A DNA stretch of 64,000 nt from NCBI GenBank assembly GCA_937975705.1, contig CALJTX010000020.1, forward strand, positions 140,744-204,743. Direction: 5' to 3'. The stretch comes from an uncultured Flavobacteriia bacterium (GTDB taxonomy: Bacteria > Bacteroidota > Bacteroidia > Flavobacteriales_D > Crocinitomicaceae). Below, piece after piece: positions 1-11,000 of this stretch (within the stretch, counting starts at the first letter, position 1; every line of letters begins with the position of its first letter). The notes under the pieces are model-generated. The model made no database searches. It worked only from the letters and a program-made list of their open reading frames with translations, and had not been told where the DNA came from. The translations under genes and the position numbers were made by a program.

Positions 1-1259
1 ATGTTCAGGCAGTTTGTGGTCAGGACACTTCTTTCTATGTTGGTCCGTTCAATGTTGTTTTCCCACTCACTAACGACACCATTTGTGGTGCTCAGATGAT
101 TCCGGTTAATGGTCAAATGTACATGTTCAACAACACAGGTGCTACTTTTGATGTTGCTGAAATTGCAATGGTGCCGCCTGCAACAGGTGCGCAAACCACT
201 ACCGGTTGGGCCAACCAAAACTTAGAAATGACGACATGGTTTAAATTTATTGCTCCGCCATCTGGAGATGTTCGTATCAACTGTACAGGAGTCAATTACA
301 ATGGGCAAATGGCGGTTTACAGCACCAATTCTTGTAGCAACATCGCTTCTTTCCAAATGATGGCTGCCAATGACGATGACCTCGGTGGTGTCAATCAAGC
401 GCCTAACTTCACCGTTTGTGGCCTTACCCCAGGTACAGAATACCACATGATGCACGATGCATTTAACTTCACTGCTGGCAACTACGCTATTTCAATTTAC
501 GAAATCGTCTTGAATGCAGGTGTAGAAGGAGAGCAACTAGAAGCATGTTACGGCGACACCGTGAACCTTTTCTTAGGTATTGCAAACTACCAATTGGAAG
601 GTACTTGGTCAGAGACAACACCAACGCTTGGCTTGAATGACAACCTATTTAATACAAATGGCTTAGCCTCTACATTGTATGAGTTTACTTATACAGTTCA
701 GGATGGTTGTGCTTCAGATGCGTCCAATGCATATTTACAAATTTACTCTGCACCTAACCCAGGTATTGGCGGAACAATTAACGTTTGCTTGAATGAGCCA
801 TTCAATTTAGTTTCTGGCATCAGTGGCTTGGTTGATTTAGATGGTGTTTGGTACAACAACGCTTCTATGGAAACGCTATCAAGCTCAGTAGATACTTCAG
901 GCGCTATAGGCGGAAACGTAACGTACACATATACAGCGAGCAATGGCGTTTGCCCTGATGAGTCTACGACTGTTACCGTTGTTGTCGATGCAGGTTGTGA
1001 CTTCACTGCTGGCATAGAAGAATTTGCAACTTCTTTTGAAATGGTTCCTAACCCAACAAATGGTCAAGTAAATATCACATGGTCGGAGAATGCAACAGGA
1101 GCAATTTTGATCACAGATTTGAACGGAAAAGTATTGCAAACAATTCAAACAGTTGGCCAAAAAGCCACTGTTGACTTGAGCTACTACACACCGGGTGTAT
1201 ATCTTGTGACACTCCAATTGGGTGAGCAAGTCAACACGCAACGCATCATCAAACAATAA
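1..1259 (+). CDS. T9SS-secreted surface protein, 5' part missing (paralog 1 of tandem pair)
   Basis: The reading frame is open from the window edge (first full codon at base 3) to TAA at 1257-1259, so the N-terminus and signal peptide lie outside the window. An internal ATG at 96 is not the real start: the 31 codons before it encode a fibronectin-III-like end (AVCGQDTSFYVGP) that the downstream gene also has. About 120 residues follow that resemble a pre-peptidase-like beta-sandwich (GYNGQ/ANDDDL type motifs), then two Ig-like segments with paired cysteines, then a type A T9SS sorting domain of about 75 residues (MVPNPTNGQVNI ... GVYLVTL ... RIIKQ). It is probably exported by Sec, then T9SS, and anchored or released at the surface. 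The cargo function is unknown. The next gene is a close paralog over this entire stretch. Confidence 0.85.
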   Translation, partial: VQAVCGQDTSFYVGPFNVVFPLTNDTICGAQMIPVNGQMYMFNNTGATFDVAEIAMVPPATGAQTTTGWANQNLEMTTWFKFIAPPSGDVRINCTGVNYNGQMAVYSTNSCSNIASFQMMAANDDDLGGVNQAPNFTVCGLTPGTEYHMMHDAFNFTAGNYAISIYEIVLNAGVEGEQLEACYGDTVNLFLGIANYQLEGTWSETTPTLGLNDNLFNTNGLASTLYEFTYTVQDGCASDASNAYLQIYSAPNPGIGGTINVCLNEPFNLVSGISGLVDLDGVWYNNASMETLSSSVDTSGAIGGNVTYTYTASNGVCPDESTTVTVVVDAGCDFTAGIEEFATSFEMVPNPTNGQVNITWSENATGAILITDLNGKVLQTIQTVGQKATVDLSYYTPGVYLVTLQLGEQVNTQRIIKQ

Positions 1260-1282
1260 TATTTTGCTTTAAAGCTTATCAT

Positions 1283-4200
1283 ATGAAAACTAAAATTCAA
1301 TCTTTATTCACGGCTTTACTGCTCCTCGTTGGGGCAGTAAACAGCCAGTGTCTGATGACCAGCGCCTATGGCACAGCAACGGCTCCCACAAGCGCCGGCG
1401 CAATTAATATTTCGACTTGTTCATTTTATGGTGAATACTCGACAATCAATGCTGTTCAAGCGGCTACCACCTACATTTGTACGGTTGCTGGTCCAGGGTA
1501 TATCACCATTACGCAGGGTTCTCCAACTGGCCCAATTATTGGGTTTGGAATGTCTCCACTCACATGGTCTTCTACTACCGCTGGTACATATTACGCGCAT
1601 TGGGCACAAAACGCTTCTTGCGGAACCCTAATCGCTTGTCAGACTACAACAATTGATTATGTCGGCCCATCAGCTGCATGTACAAACCCGGTTGCTGCAG
1701 GTGCTGCACAATGTTCTCCTGCATTGGCTTGTTCAGGTCAAAACATCAACCTTTCTTTGAATGGAGCTACGCTTGGTTCGGGCATGACATATCAATGGCA
1801 AAGCTCAGCAACTTCTGGTGGCCCTTGGACGGCAATAGCTGGTGCAACAAACGGAAGTTTATCTACAACCCAAACCACAGCAACTTACTACCGTTGCGAG
1901 GTTGTTTGTAGTGCTGGTACGCCGGCATACTCAACACAAGTTTTTGTCGACATGAACTCTTTCATGAATTGCTATTGTAATTCAACGGCATCTCAAGCAC
2001 TTGCAGACGAAGAAATTTATAGTGTAACCGTAAATGGTGGTTCAACAGATCCATTGTATGCGAATGCTAATGGTTGTGCTACGGCTGCACCTGGCCCTGG
2101 TTCCATTCAAGGTGGTTATTCAAGTTTTACAACCTTGGCTCCAATAACTACTGTTACTACAGGTCAAACAGTAGCATTCTCTGTTTTTCAAGATGAATGT
2201 GATGGTGCGCCTTACTACGGAAATGGCATTGGTATTTGGATTGACTTCGATCACAACGGTACTTTTGACAACCCAGCAGAATTAGTTTATATGGACCAAA
2301 CAACTGTTACGGGTCCACGCACAGTAAATGGTTCAATTACCATTCCGCCAACAGCAACTACTGGAAATACCGTAATGCGCTTGGTTTGTGCAGAGGGCTA
2401 TTCAGCGACATCATTTACACCCCTAACGCCTTGTTTGGCTTACGGTTACGGAGAAACTGAAGACCACCTTATTAATATTATTGCTGCAAACCCATGTTCT
2501 GGAACGCCAAATGCTGGTGATGCATTAGCTTCTGCAACTACGGTTTGCCCAACAGCACCGGTAAACCTTTCATTAGGGAACGCTACAAATGCTTCCGGAA
2601 TTACATTCCAATGGTTGAGTTCAGCTGCTGCAACGGGTCCTTGGACTGCAATTGCAGGCGCAAACAACGCTACTTACAGTACTACAGTTGCAACAGATAC
2701 TTATTTCGCTTGTGTCCTTACTTGTACCGCTTCTGCTGCAGCGGATACTTCAACAGCAGTTCAGGTTTTGTCTACACCATTCTATCAATGTTATTGCAAT
2801 ACCGTTAACGCAGGTGGTGCAGGTTCTTTAATGGACAACGTGGCCTTTGCTTTCGGAGGCGCGAATTTCTGGAATAACAATACAGCAACAACACAACCAA
2901 CTGCTAGCCCTTATTACAGTGCCTTTACTACAGGCCCATCAGTGATCCAAGGCATGGAATATGGCATGGGCGTAACTGTCCAAGCCCCATTGGTTTACAC
3001 GGGTGCTATTGTTTCTGTTTGGATCGACTACGACCACAGCGGTTCTTATGAGCCTACAGAGTGGACGCAAGTAGGCACCAACATTGCAGGAAACACTACA
3101 GGTACTGTTAACATCACAATTCCAATGACCGCCATGACTGGTAATACAGGTATGCGTGTTCGTTCACGTGGCGCCTTGAACCAAAATGGTGCTGGCAACG
3201 CTTGTACCAACATGGGTTCTGGTGAAACAGAGGATTATGTGATCAATATTTTACCTGCTCCTGATTGTGCCAACCCAACAAACATTACAGCAACTTCTGG
3301 CGTGGACAGCATCTTGACCAACTGGAACTGGACACAGACGTTGTTGCCAGTAACCGGCTACAACTACCAATTAGTAGAAGCTGGCATGCCTTTCTCAAGT
3401 GGTACAACCTATGTAATTGACGCGAACACTAACGATACGCTTGTTGACCCTTCATTTATTGCTGGTCAGTCTTTTGAAGTATACCTTCAAGCAGTTTGCG
3501 GCCAAGACACTTCTTATTTCATCGGGCCTATTCCAGTGATGCTCCCTATGACAAACGATATGATGTGTAATGCTGCAGCAATTCCTGTAGATGGTCATTC
3601 ATACATTTTCAATAATACGGGTGCAACAGTTGACCCAGCTGAAGTAGCCGTTGTGCCACCAGCAACAGGTGCTCAAACTACAACAGGTTGGTCTAACCAA
3701 AACTTGAACCTTACAACTTGGTTTACGTTTACTGCCCCTCCTTCAGGTAATGTACGCATCAATTCTACGGCGATGAATTACAACGGTCAGATTGCAGTTT
3801 ATGCCGCAACAGATTGTTCGATCCTAAGCTCTATTACAATGGAAGCAGCCAACGATGATGATTTAGACGGAGTCAATACGGCGCCTAACTTCACGATTTG
3901 TGGTCTAAACCCTGGCGATACCTATTATATCCTCAACGATGCCTTCAATAACACAGCTGGAAACTATGCAATCGCAATTTCTGAAATTGACTTATATGCA
4001 GGTGTAGAAGGCGAAGTGCTTGAAGCTTGTTACGGAGACACCGTTAACTTGTTTAATGGAATTGCCAACTATCAATTGGGTGGAACCTGGACACAAACCA
4101 TTCCAACCCTTGGTTTACAAGGATCAAATTTTGTAACGACCGGTTTGGCTACAGTTTTCTTTGAGTTTACTTATGCGTTAGTCGATGGCTGTGCTTCTGA

Positions 4201-4750
4201 CGACGTCCACGCCTATGTAGATGTCTATCCTGCATCTAGCGCTGGTGTAAATGGTACTTTTACTGTATGTAAAAATGAGCCTTTCAATCTATTAGCTGGT
4301 TTAGGCGGTACAGTAGATATGGGTGGTTATTGGTTAGATCCAAGTAACAACCCACTTGGAAGCAATATTGACACAGCTTCTAATATCCCTGGCAACTTCA
4401 ATTATGATTACATCGTTACCAATGGTGTTTGCCCAGCAGATACCGCTACAGTACTTGTTGTAGTAGATGCGGGTTGTGATTTCACCGCTGGTATGGAAAC
4501 GCTTGCGGGCAGCTTTGCGGTTTATCCAAACCCGTCCTCAGATGTGTTAAATATCGAAAATAGCTTAGGCCTGGTAATTGATCAAATCGAATTACTAGAC
4601 ATGAGTGGAAGAGTGGTGTTTGTGGCTCAAAAAGGCGCGTTTAACAACCAACTTGCCCAGTTAAACGTAATGAACCTCACAACGGGTGTTTATACGTTAA
4701 AAATGACGGCAGGAGCACAAACTTTCACCAACCGCATTATTAAGCAATAA
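1283..4750 (+). CDS. GEVED-domain T9SS type A sorted surface protein (paralog 2)
   Basis: This 1155-residue protein starts at an ATG followed at once by a signal peptide (MKTKIQSLFTALLLLVGAVNSQ). Two Ig-like segments each precede a GEVED domain. GEVED marks are a calcium-site-like WIDFDHNG / WIDYDHSG motif and the closing GETEDHLINI / GETEDYVINI. A fibronectin III domain comes next, then a region matching the upstream gene almost residue for residue in layout (NNTGAT, TGAQTTTGW, NDDDL, GVEGE, DAGCDFTAG). The protein ends in a T9SS sorting domain (YPNPSSDVLNI ... GVYTLKM ... NRIIKQ). GEVED domains are common in Bacteroidetes secreted proteases and adhesins, but no catalytic domain is visible here. 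It starts 24 bases after the upstream stop, so the two are probably cotranscribed and end at the terminator that follows. Confidence 0.88.
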   Translation: MKTKIQSLFTALLLLVGAVNSQCLMTSAYGTATAPTSAGAINISTCSFYGEYSTINAVQAATTYICTVAGPGYITITQGSPTGPIIGFGMSPLTWSSTTAGTYYAHWAQNASCGTLIACQTTTIDYVGPSAACTNPVAAGAAQCSPALACSGQNINLSLNGATLGSGMTYQWQSSATSGGPWTAIAGATNGSLSTTQTTATYYRCEVVCSAGTPAYSTQVFVDMNSFMNCYCNSTASQALADEEIYSVTVNGGSTDPLYANANGCATAAPGPGSIQGGYSSFTTLAPITTVTTGQTVAFSVFQDECDGAPYYGNGIGIWIDFDHNGTFDNPAELVYMDQTTVTGPRTVNGSITIPPTATTGNTVMRLVCAEGYSATSFTPLTPCLAYGYGETEDHLINIIAANPCSGTPNAGDALASATTVCPTAPVNLSLGNATNASGITFQWLSSAAATGPWTAIAGANNATYSTTVATDTYFACVLTCTASAAADTSTAVQVLSTPFYQCYCNTVNAGGAGSLMDNVAFAFGGANFWNNNTATTQPTASPYYSAFTTGPSVIQGMEYGMGVTVQAPLVYTGAIVSVWIDYDHSGSYEPTEWTQVGTNIAGNTTGTVNITIPMTAMTGNTGMRVRSRGALNQNGAGNACTNMGSGETEDYVINILPAPDCANPTNITATSGVDSILTNWNWTQTLLPVTGYNYQLVEAGMPFSSGTTYVIDANTNDTLVDPSFIAGQSFEVYLQAVCGQDTSYFIGPIPVMLPMTNDMMCNAAAIPVDGHSYIFNNTGATVDPAEVAVVPPATGAQTTTGWSNQNLNLTTWFTFTAPPSGNVRINSTAMNYNGQIAVYAATDCSILSSITMEAANDDDLDGVNTAPNFTICGLNPGDTYYILNDAFNNTAGNYAIAISEIDLYAGVEGEVLEACYGDTVNLFNGIANYQLGGTWTQTIPTLGLQGSNFVTTGLATVFFEFTYALVDGCASDDVHAYVDVYPASSAGVNGTFTVCKNEPFNLLAGLGGTVDMGGYWLDPSNNPLGSNIDTASNIPGNFNYDYIVTNGVCPADTATVLVVVDAGCDFTAGMETLAGSFAVYPNPSSDVLNIENSLGLVIDQIELLDMSGRVVFVAQKGAFNNQLAQLNVMNLTTGVYTLKMTAGAQTFTNRIIKQ

Positions 4751-4767
4751 AAACCTTTATTTTGTTG

Positions 4768-4797
4768 AAAAGGCGCGCCTTATGGCGCGCCTTTTTT
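4768..4797 (+). terminator. Rho-independent terminator after the tandem surface-protein genes
   Basis: A perfect GC-rich hairpin (GGCGCGCC, 4-base loop TTAT, GGCGCGCC) is flanked by AAAA before and TTTTTT after. It lies 17 bases after the stop of the preceding gene and cleanly separates it from the adhesin operon. The flanking A and U runs could also make it work on the other strand, but no minus-strand gene lies nearby. Confidence 0.9.
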
Positions 4798-4851
4798 ATT
4801 TTGAAAATTAAGTAAATATGCTGACGGATTGCTGCCTTTGACTTCAATTAT

Positions 4852-4882
4852 TTTGCAAATCACATTCTTTTAGCTACATTTG
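4852..4882 (+). promoter_or_regulatory. Bacteroidetes-type sigma promoter for the adhesin operon
   Basis: TTTG at 4852-4855 and TACATTTG at 4875-4882 are separated by exactly 19 bases. This is a full match to the Bacteroidetes -33/-7 consensus TTTG-N19-TAnnTTTG. The expected transcript start is near 4889, giving a 5' leader of about 140 bases before the first likely start codon. That leader is AT-rich and I see no strong hairpin or known riboswitch in it. Confidence 0.65.
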
Positions 4883-5030
4883 GTTCTTAATTATATTAGA
4901 TTTATTGGGTTGAATAACTAATAAGTCAATGAAATATTGAGGAAAAAAAACGAGTTAATCCTTTGATTAGCAAGTTGTTTTGTGTTTTATTGCCAATAGT
5001 AATTCAAGGAATTAACCTAAATTAGTGAGA

Positions 5031-8000
5031 ATGAATTTCGAGATGAAAAACATGAATACAAACGAAAAAAACACAAAATGTTACATGAATTTGCAAAATA
5101 ATCATGTTCATTCTTACTTATTAAATGATAATAATCGATCAATTATGAATAGATCTCTATTTGCTACTAGTTTAAAAAATTGGTTTGTTTCTGGCGCGGC
5201 GGTTTTATTGATCATCTTAGCTTCTGGCCTGGATGTCTTAGCTCAAAACGTATCGCTTACCTATTCAACAGCTACATCCTGGACTGTTCCAGCAGGGGTA
5301 ACTTCAATTACGGTTCGTGCCAAAGGTGGCGCTGGTGGTTATGGTGGTACTGATGGAGCAGGTAGTGTAGCCGCTGGACCTAGTCAAGTCGGAATTATAG
5401 AGGCAACTTATTCAGTAACACCTGGTGATGTAATCTCATTTTATCCCGGTGGTGCTGGTGGTAATGGCGCGACCACTTCTTGTGGTGGTGGCGGTGCTGC
5501 GGGTATTGATACATATCCTTTATTAAATTTCAACGGTGGCACAGGTGGCAACGCTGCTTGTAGTGGTTCATCGGGCGGCGGCGGCGGCGGCGGTGCAGCA
5601 ACTGTAGTGACTCTAAACTCATCAATCGTCATTGTTGCGGCAGGCGGCGGCGGCGGCGGCGGTAATGGTAATTGTTATGGATCTGGTTATTCAGGAAATA
5701 ATATTACAAACTCAACAGGTTCATATAATGGAGGCAACGGTGTTGCCGGAAATGCATGTGGCCAAGCTGACGGTGGTGGTTCAGGTGCCGGCGGCGGTGG
5801 TTATTTTGGTTCTTGGGGCGGCGGCTCACATTTAACATCTTGCGGTGGTGAGTGTGGTGGAGATGGCGGGTATAGAGGTACCTGTTATGTAACTAATGCT
5901 GCAACGGTACTAAATAACGGAACATACTCTTGGTATTCAGGGGGTAATGTAATTGTTGAATACACAGCTGTTGCTGGTTCAGCATCTGCCGATCAAACGA
6001 TTTGTGCTGGAAACAGCCCTGCTAATTTAACCCTTTCTGGTTTCATTGGCGACATCCAATGGCAATTCTCAACTGACAACGTCAACTTTTCAAATATTTC
6101 AGGTGCTACAGGTTCGACCTTATCATCTGCTCAAATGGGCGTGTTAACTGCTACAAGATACTACCGTGCAGTAGTATCAGGTGTAGTAACATCTAATGTT
6201 GTTACTGTAACAGTGAACCCATCCCCAGTAATTTCCATGAGTAATAGCTTATGTACAACGAATACATTGCAATGGATGACAATGAATAGTATTTCTGCGG
6301 CATCTGCTTCAGGGGTTGGTCAGAATGGAATAACGGTTGCAATTACGCAGTCGGGTTCAGGTATGTTGAATGTAAATGGAATGTATCAAGCGACACAATT
6401 TCCTGCTCAATATAACGTGCCTACTTCCGGTGCAACCATTGCCAATCAATATTCAGGAAATTTTCAAGCCTGCTTTAGCCAACCGGTTGTAAATCCTGTA
6501 GTTGCCTTCTCAAGTATTGGAAATCCTAGTAATTGTGTTCCTATTATAGTCTCTCAACCTTATTCGGTTGTTTGGAACGGTCAAGGCATGACTTATACTT
6601 CTTCAACACAAATGACAGGTTGTGAGGGCAAGACAATTATTCGCCTAGACGGAACTGTGACTTGTGTGAACTTTAACTACACACAAAGTGAGTATTACAG
6701 TACTATTGCTTTCGGTTTTGAAAACCAAAACTGTTATTCTCCGACTGTTTGTTCTGGTAGCAGCGTAACACTCAACGCTTCTGGTGCTGCAAATTATGCA
6801 TGGACACCATCCGCAGGTTTGAACACGGCCTCTGGTGCAAGTGTAATCGCTACACCTACAGCAACAACTACTTACACTGTTTCAGATCCAACAGATATTT
6901 GTGCGGCACCATTAAGCGTTACTGTAAATGTCAACCCTACACCAGTAGTTACTGTCCCTGCAAACATTGTTGAAATGACAGGAACTACAATTCCGGCGCA
7001 AACATTTACATCATCAGTTACAGGTACTACATACGCTTGGACAAATTCAGCGGCTTCAATTGGTTTGGCAGCTTCAGGTTCTGGGTCAACACCTAGCTTT
7101 GTTGCTACAAACACTACAGCTTCACCAGTGACAGGAACAATAAATGTCACGCCAACAGCACCAAATACTTGTGTTGGTGCAGCACAGGCATTCACAATTA
7201 CGGTTGATCCTACTCCAAATGTGAATCAACCTGCGAATGTTACTAATTGTGAGGGAACCCTCACAACCGTTGATTTCAACGGCACAACGGCCAATACAAA
7301 TTATCTTTGGACAAATACAAACACCTCAATAGGTTTGGCTGCATCCGGATCTAATGACCTATCATTTACTTCTCAAAACCCAACAAATGTTGCGCAAACC
7401 GCAACGGTAACCGTAACACCACAAGCTTATGTGACTCAGGGTTATGTTTGGGGTTCTGTAAATGAAAATGGCACACTTACTTTAAACGCTCCGGCAGGTA
7501 AGGTTTTCACGAACGTTGCATTTGCGAGCTATGGAACTCCTAGTGGTTCAGCTGGTAACTACACATTGGGCGCTTGTAATGCTGCAACTTCTTCATCTGT
7601 CATTTCTGGATTGGCAATAGGCAACAGCACCATGAGTGTGGTTGCCAATAATGCGACCTTCGGCGATCCTTGTCCTACCTCTACAAAAGCACTCGCTGTT
7701 AAATTAGGCTATGGTGTTTCTATAAATGGAGCAGCTAAAACTTTTACTATTACGGTTAATCCATCTGCAACGATTGCAAATTCATCAGATACTATTTGTA
7801 CGGGTACAGCATTTAATTTTGCTACAGGGTCGGCTGATATTGTCCCTTCCAATACGACGTACGCTTGGACGGTAGTCAATAATACCAATATTGGCGGTGA
7901 AACAGCTCAGTCAACCAATACAAGTGCGGTAAGTCAAACGCTTTTCAATTTGACAAGTGTTGATCAAATTGCTGTTTATACAGTTACCCCAACTTCAGGA

Positions 8001-11000
8001 ACTGCTGCTTGTGTCGGCGCACCTTTCACTTACAACGTAACAGTGACACCACTTCCAACTACGATAAGTGCGGCTGGCCCAACAACTTTCTGTGATGGAG
8101 GTAGTGTTACTCTCATTGCCCCAGTTGCGCCAATTCAAATGTCTTACACTTACCAATGGAATTTGAACGGCACACCGATTAGTGGTGCTACAGCGATTTC
8201 TTATATTGCTGTTGCTTCAGGTTCTTATACGGTGACTGTAACCAATAATGTAGGTTGTTCAGCAACATCACTTCCAGTTGTTGTTACTGAAAACCCACTA
8301 CCTACAGTTGCAGCCATCACCGGTACAACAAGTGTTTGTGTTGGTTCTAACACAACATTAGCATCCGCTACCATTGGTGGCACATGGAGTTCTTCTAATA
8401 CCGCAATTGCTTCTGTCAGTGCAACAACAGGTGTTGTAACAGGGGTAAGTGCTGGTACAGCAATAATTACATATAGTGTCACAAACGTAAATGGTTGCAC
8501 CAATACCCAAACTGCTACGGTTACGATTAATGCTATTCCAACAGTAGCTTCTTTAACTGGTGCTACAACATTATGTGTTGGTGCAAACACAACACTTGAA
8601 AGTGCAACAATTGGTGGTGCGTGGTCAACTTCAAATGTTGCGGTAGCTACAGTATCTGCATCAGGCGTTGTTACCGGTGTATCTGCTGGTCTAGCGACCA
8701 TTACATATACTGTTACAAATGTGTCTGGATGTGTCAATAGTGTTTCTGCAGACGTCACAATCAATGCAATACCAACTCCTACTATCACTGCCTCGGGTGC
8801 AACAACTTTCTGTAGTACAGGAACCGTAACATTAACTGCAAGCACTGCTGCTTCATACCTTTGGTCTAACGGTGCACAAACGCAAGCTATAACTGTTAAT
8901 TCATCAGGCTCTTATTATGTGACCGTAACGAATGCTGCAGGTTGTTCAGCAACATCAGCTGCTACGGTTGTAACAATGAATGCCTTACCTGTGGTTGCCG
9001 CAATTACAGGAGCAACAAATCTTTGTGTAGGCGCCAATACAACACTAGAAAGTGCAACAATTGGTGGTGTTTGGTCAACTTCTAGTTCAGCAATTGCGAC
9101 TGTTTCTGCTTCAGGTGTAGTTACAGGTATTGCATCAGGACAAGCGACAATCACTTATACAGTAACGAATGGTTCAGGATGTGTGTCTAGTGTATCTGCT
9201 GACATCAACGTAAACGCAATACCTATACCGAGCATCACAGCTTCTGGCGCTACAACTTTCTGCGCGGGTGGTTCGGTAACGTTAACAGCAAGCGCTGGTT
9301 CATCATACCTTTGGTCTAACGGTGCACAAACACAAGCAATCACAGTTTCCGCAACTGGTTCATATTACGTAGCGGTTACAAATGCATCAGGATGCACAGC
9401 AACTACTGCAGCAACGTCGGTAACCGTTAATGCTTTACCTACGGCAAATATTCTTGCTGGAGGTCCACTTACTTTCTGTCAAGGCGGATCAGTTACTTTG
9501 AATGCAAGTCCTGTTGTTTCAGGCAGTACATATCTTTGGTCAACAGGTGCTACAACATCAAGTATCAACGTTACCACAAGTTCTACAATTACAGTATCAA
9601 TTACTACAGCAGCAGGTTGTTCAACAACTTCATTGCCAACTTCAGTATTTGTAAATGCAAATCCTGCAGCAACAATCACTGCTTCTTCAGCAACGACATT
9701 CTGTCAAGGAGGTTCTGTTACTCTAACAGCAAATGCAGGAACAGGATTGTCTTATCAATGGTCTAACGGAAGCAACAACCAAACTCTTACCGTAAATACA
9801 TCAGGTAGCAATACAGTTACAGTAACAGATGCCAATGGTTGTTCGACAACATCAGCAGCTACTGTTGTAACGGTGAATAGCTTACCTGTTGCTCCAGTAA
9901 TCACCGGTACAGCTGCTGTCTGTGTTGGATCTACAACTTTACTAAGCACAACGGCAAGTAACCCTGTTTGGAGTTCTGCTAATTCAGCAGTTGCTACAGT
10001 TGCAGCCAATGGTTTGGTTACAGGTGTGAGTGCTGGTACAGTTGCCATTACGTATACAACAACTAATGCGAACGGTTGTGTGAATTCACAATCAATTACA
10101 GTTAGTGTCAACATTTTGCCAACAGCGGCTATTTCTACACTTGGTGCCACAACATTCTGTCAAGGTGGTTCAGTAAACCTACTTGCCTCTAGTGCTCCTG
10201 CCGGATTGACTTATACTTACCAATGGAGATTAAATGGCACCGCTATAACAGGAGCTACTACGAGCACATATGTAGCAACTGCGTCTGGAGCTTATTCAGT
10301 AACAATTACAACAAATAGTGGTTGCAGTGCAACATCTGCTGCCACAAACGTTACGGTTAACCCACTTCCAGTATTGGCAGCTAACGCTGGCGCAACATCT
10401 GTTTGTGATGGAAACACTGCAGTGATTACAAATGCCCAAGCTGGCGGTTTATGGTCAACAGCAAATAATACGGTTGCTGCCATTAATGCAACAACAGGAA
10501 CAGTAACGGGTGTAAATCCTGGTACTACTACCATCACTTATACATATACGAATGCTAATGGTTGTACCAACACGGCATCAACAAACTTTACTGTAAATTC
10601 ACTTCCAGCGGCAGTGGTTACTGCTAATGGTCCTACAACTTTCTGCCAAGGCGGTTCGGTAGTATTGACTGCAAGCTCAGGATCTTCATACTTATGGAGT
10701 ACTGGCGCTACTACGCAATCAATAACTGTAAATACTACCCAAGATGTCTCTGTTACAGTAACAAATGCTAACGGATGTGCTTCAACTTCAGCGCTAACAG
10801 CTGTTGTTGTAAATTCTCTTCCATTGGCTAACATCACTTCATTGAATGGAAACAGCTTCTGCCAAGGTGGCTCTGTCACACTTGTTGCATCAGCTGGATC
10901 TGCTTATTCTTGGTCTAACGGTGCAATTACGCAAAGTATTACCTTGTCTGCTAGCGCAAACGTTACCGTTACTGTTACCAATGCAAATGGATGTTCAGCA

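Noticed and set aside
4751..5030. Riboswitch, tRNA or small RNA in the longest intergenic gap
   Set aside because: Only a terminator and promoter are recognisable; no cloverleaf or conserved aptamer pattern could be seen.
8225..10879. Long minus-strand open frames (up to about 200 codons) within the adhesin gene
   Set aside because: They mirror the valine/threonine/alanine-rich repeat coding on the plus strand, have no start context or known domain, and lie inside one 9 kb plus-strand gene.
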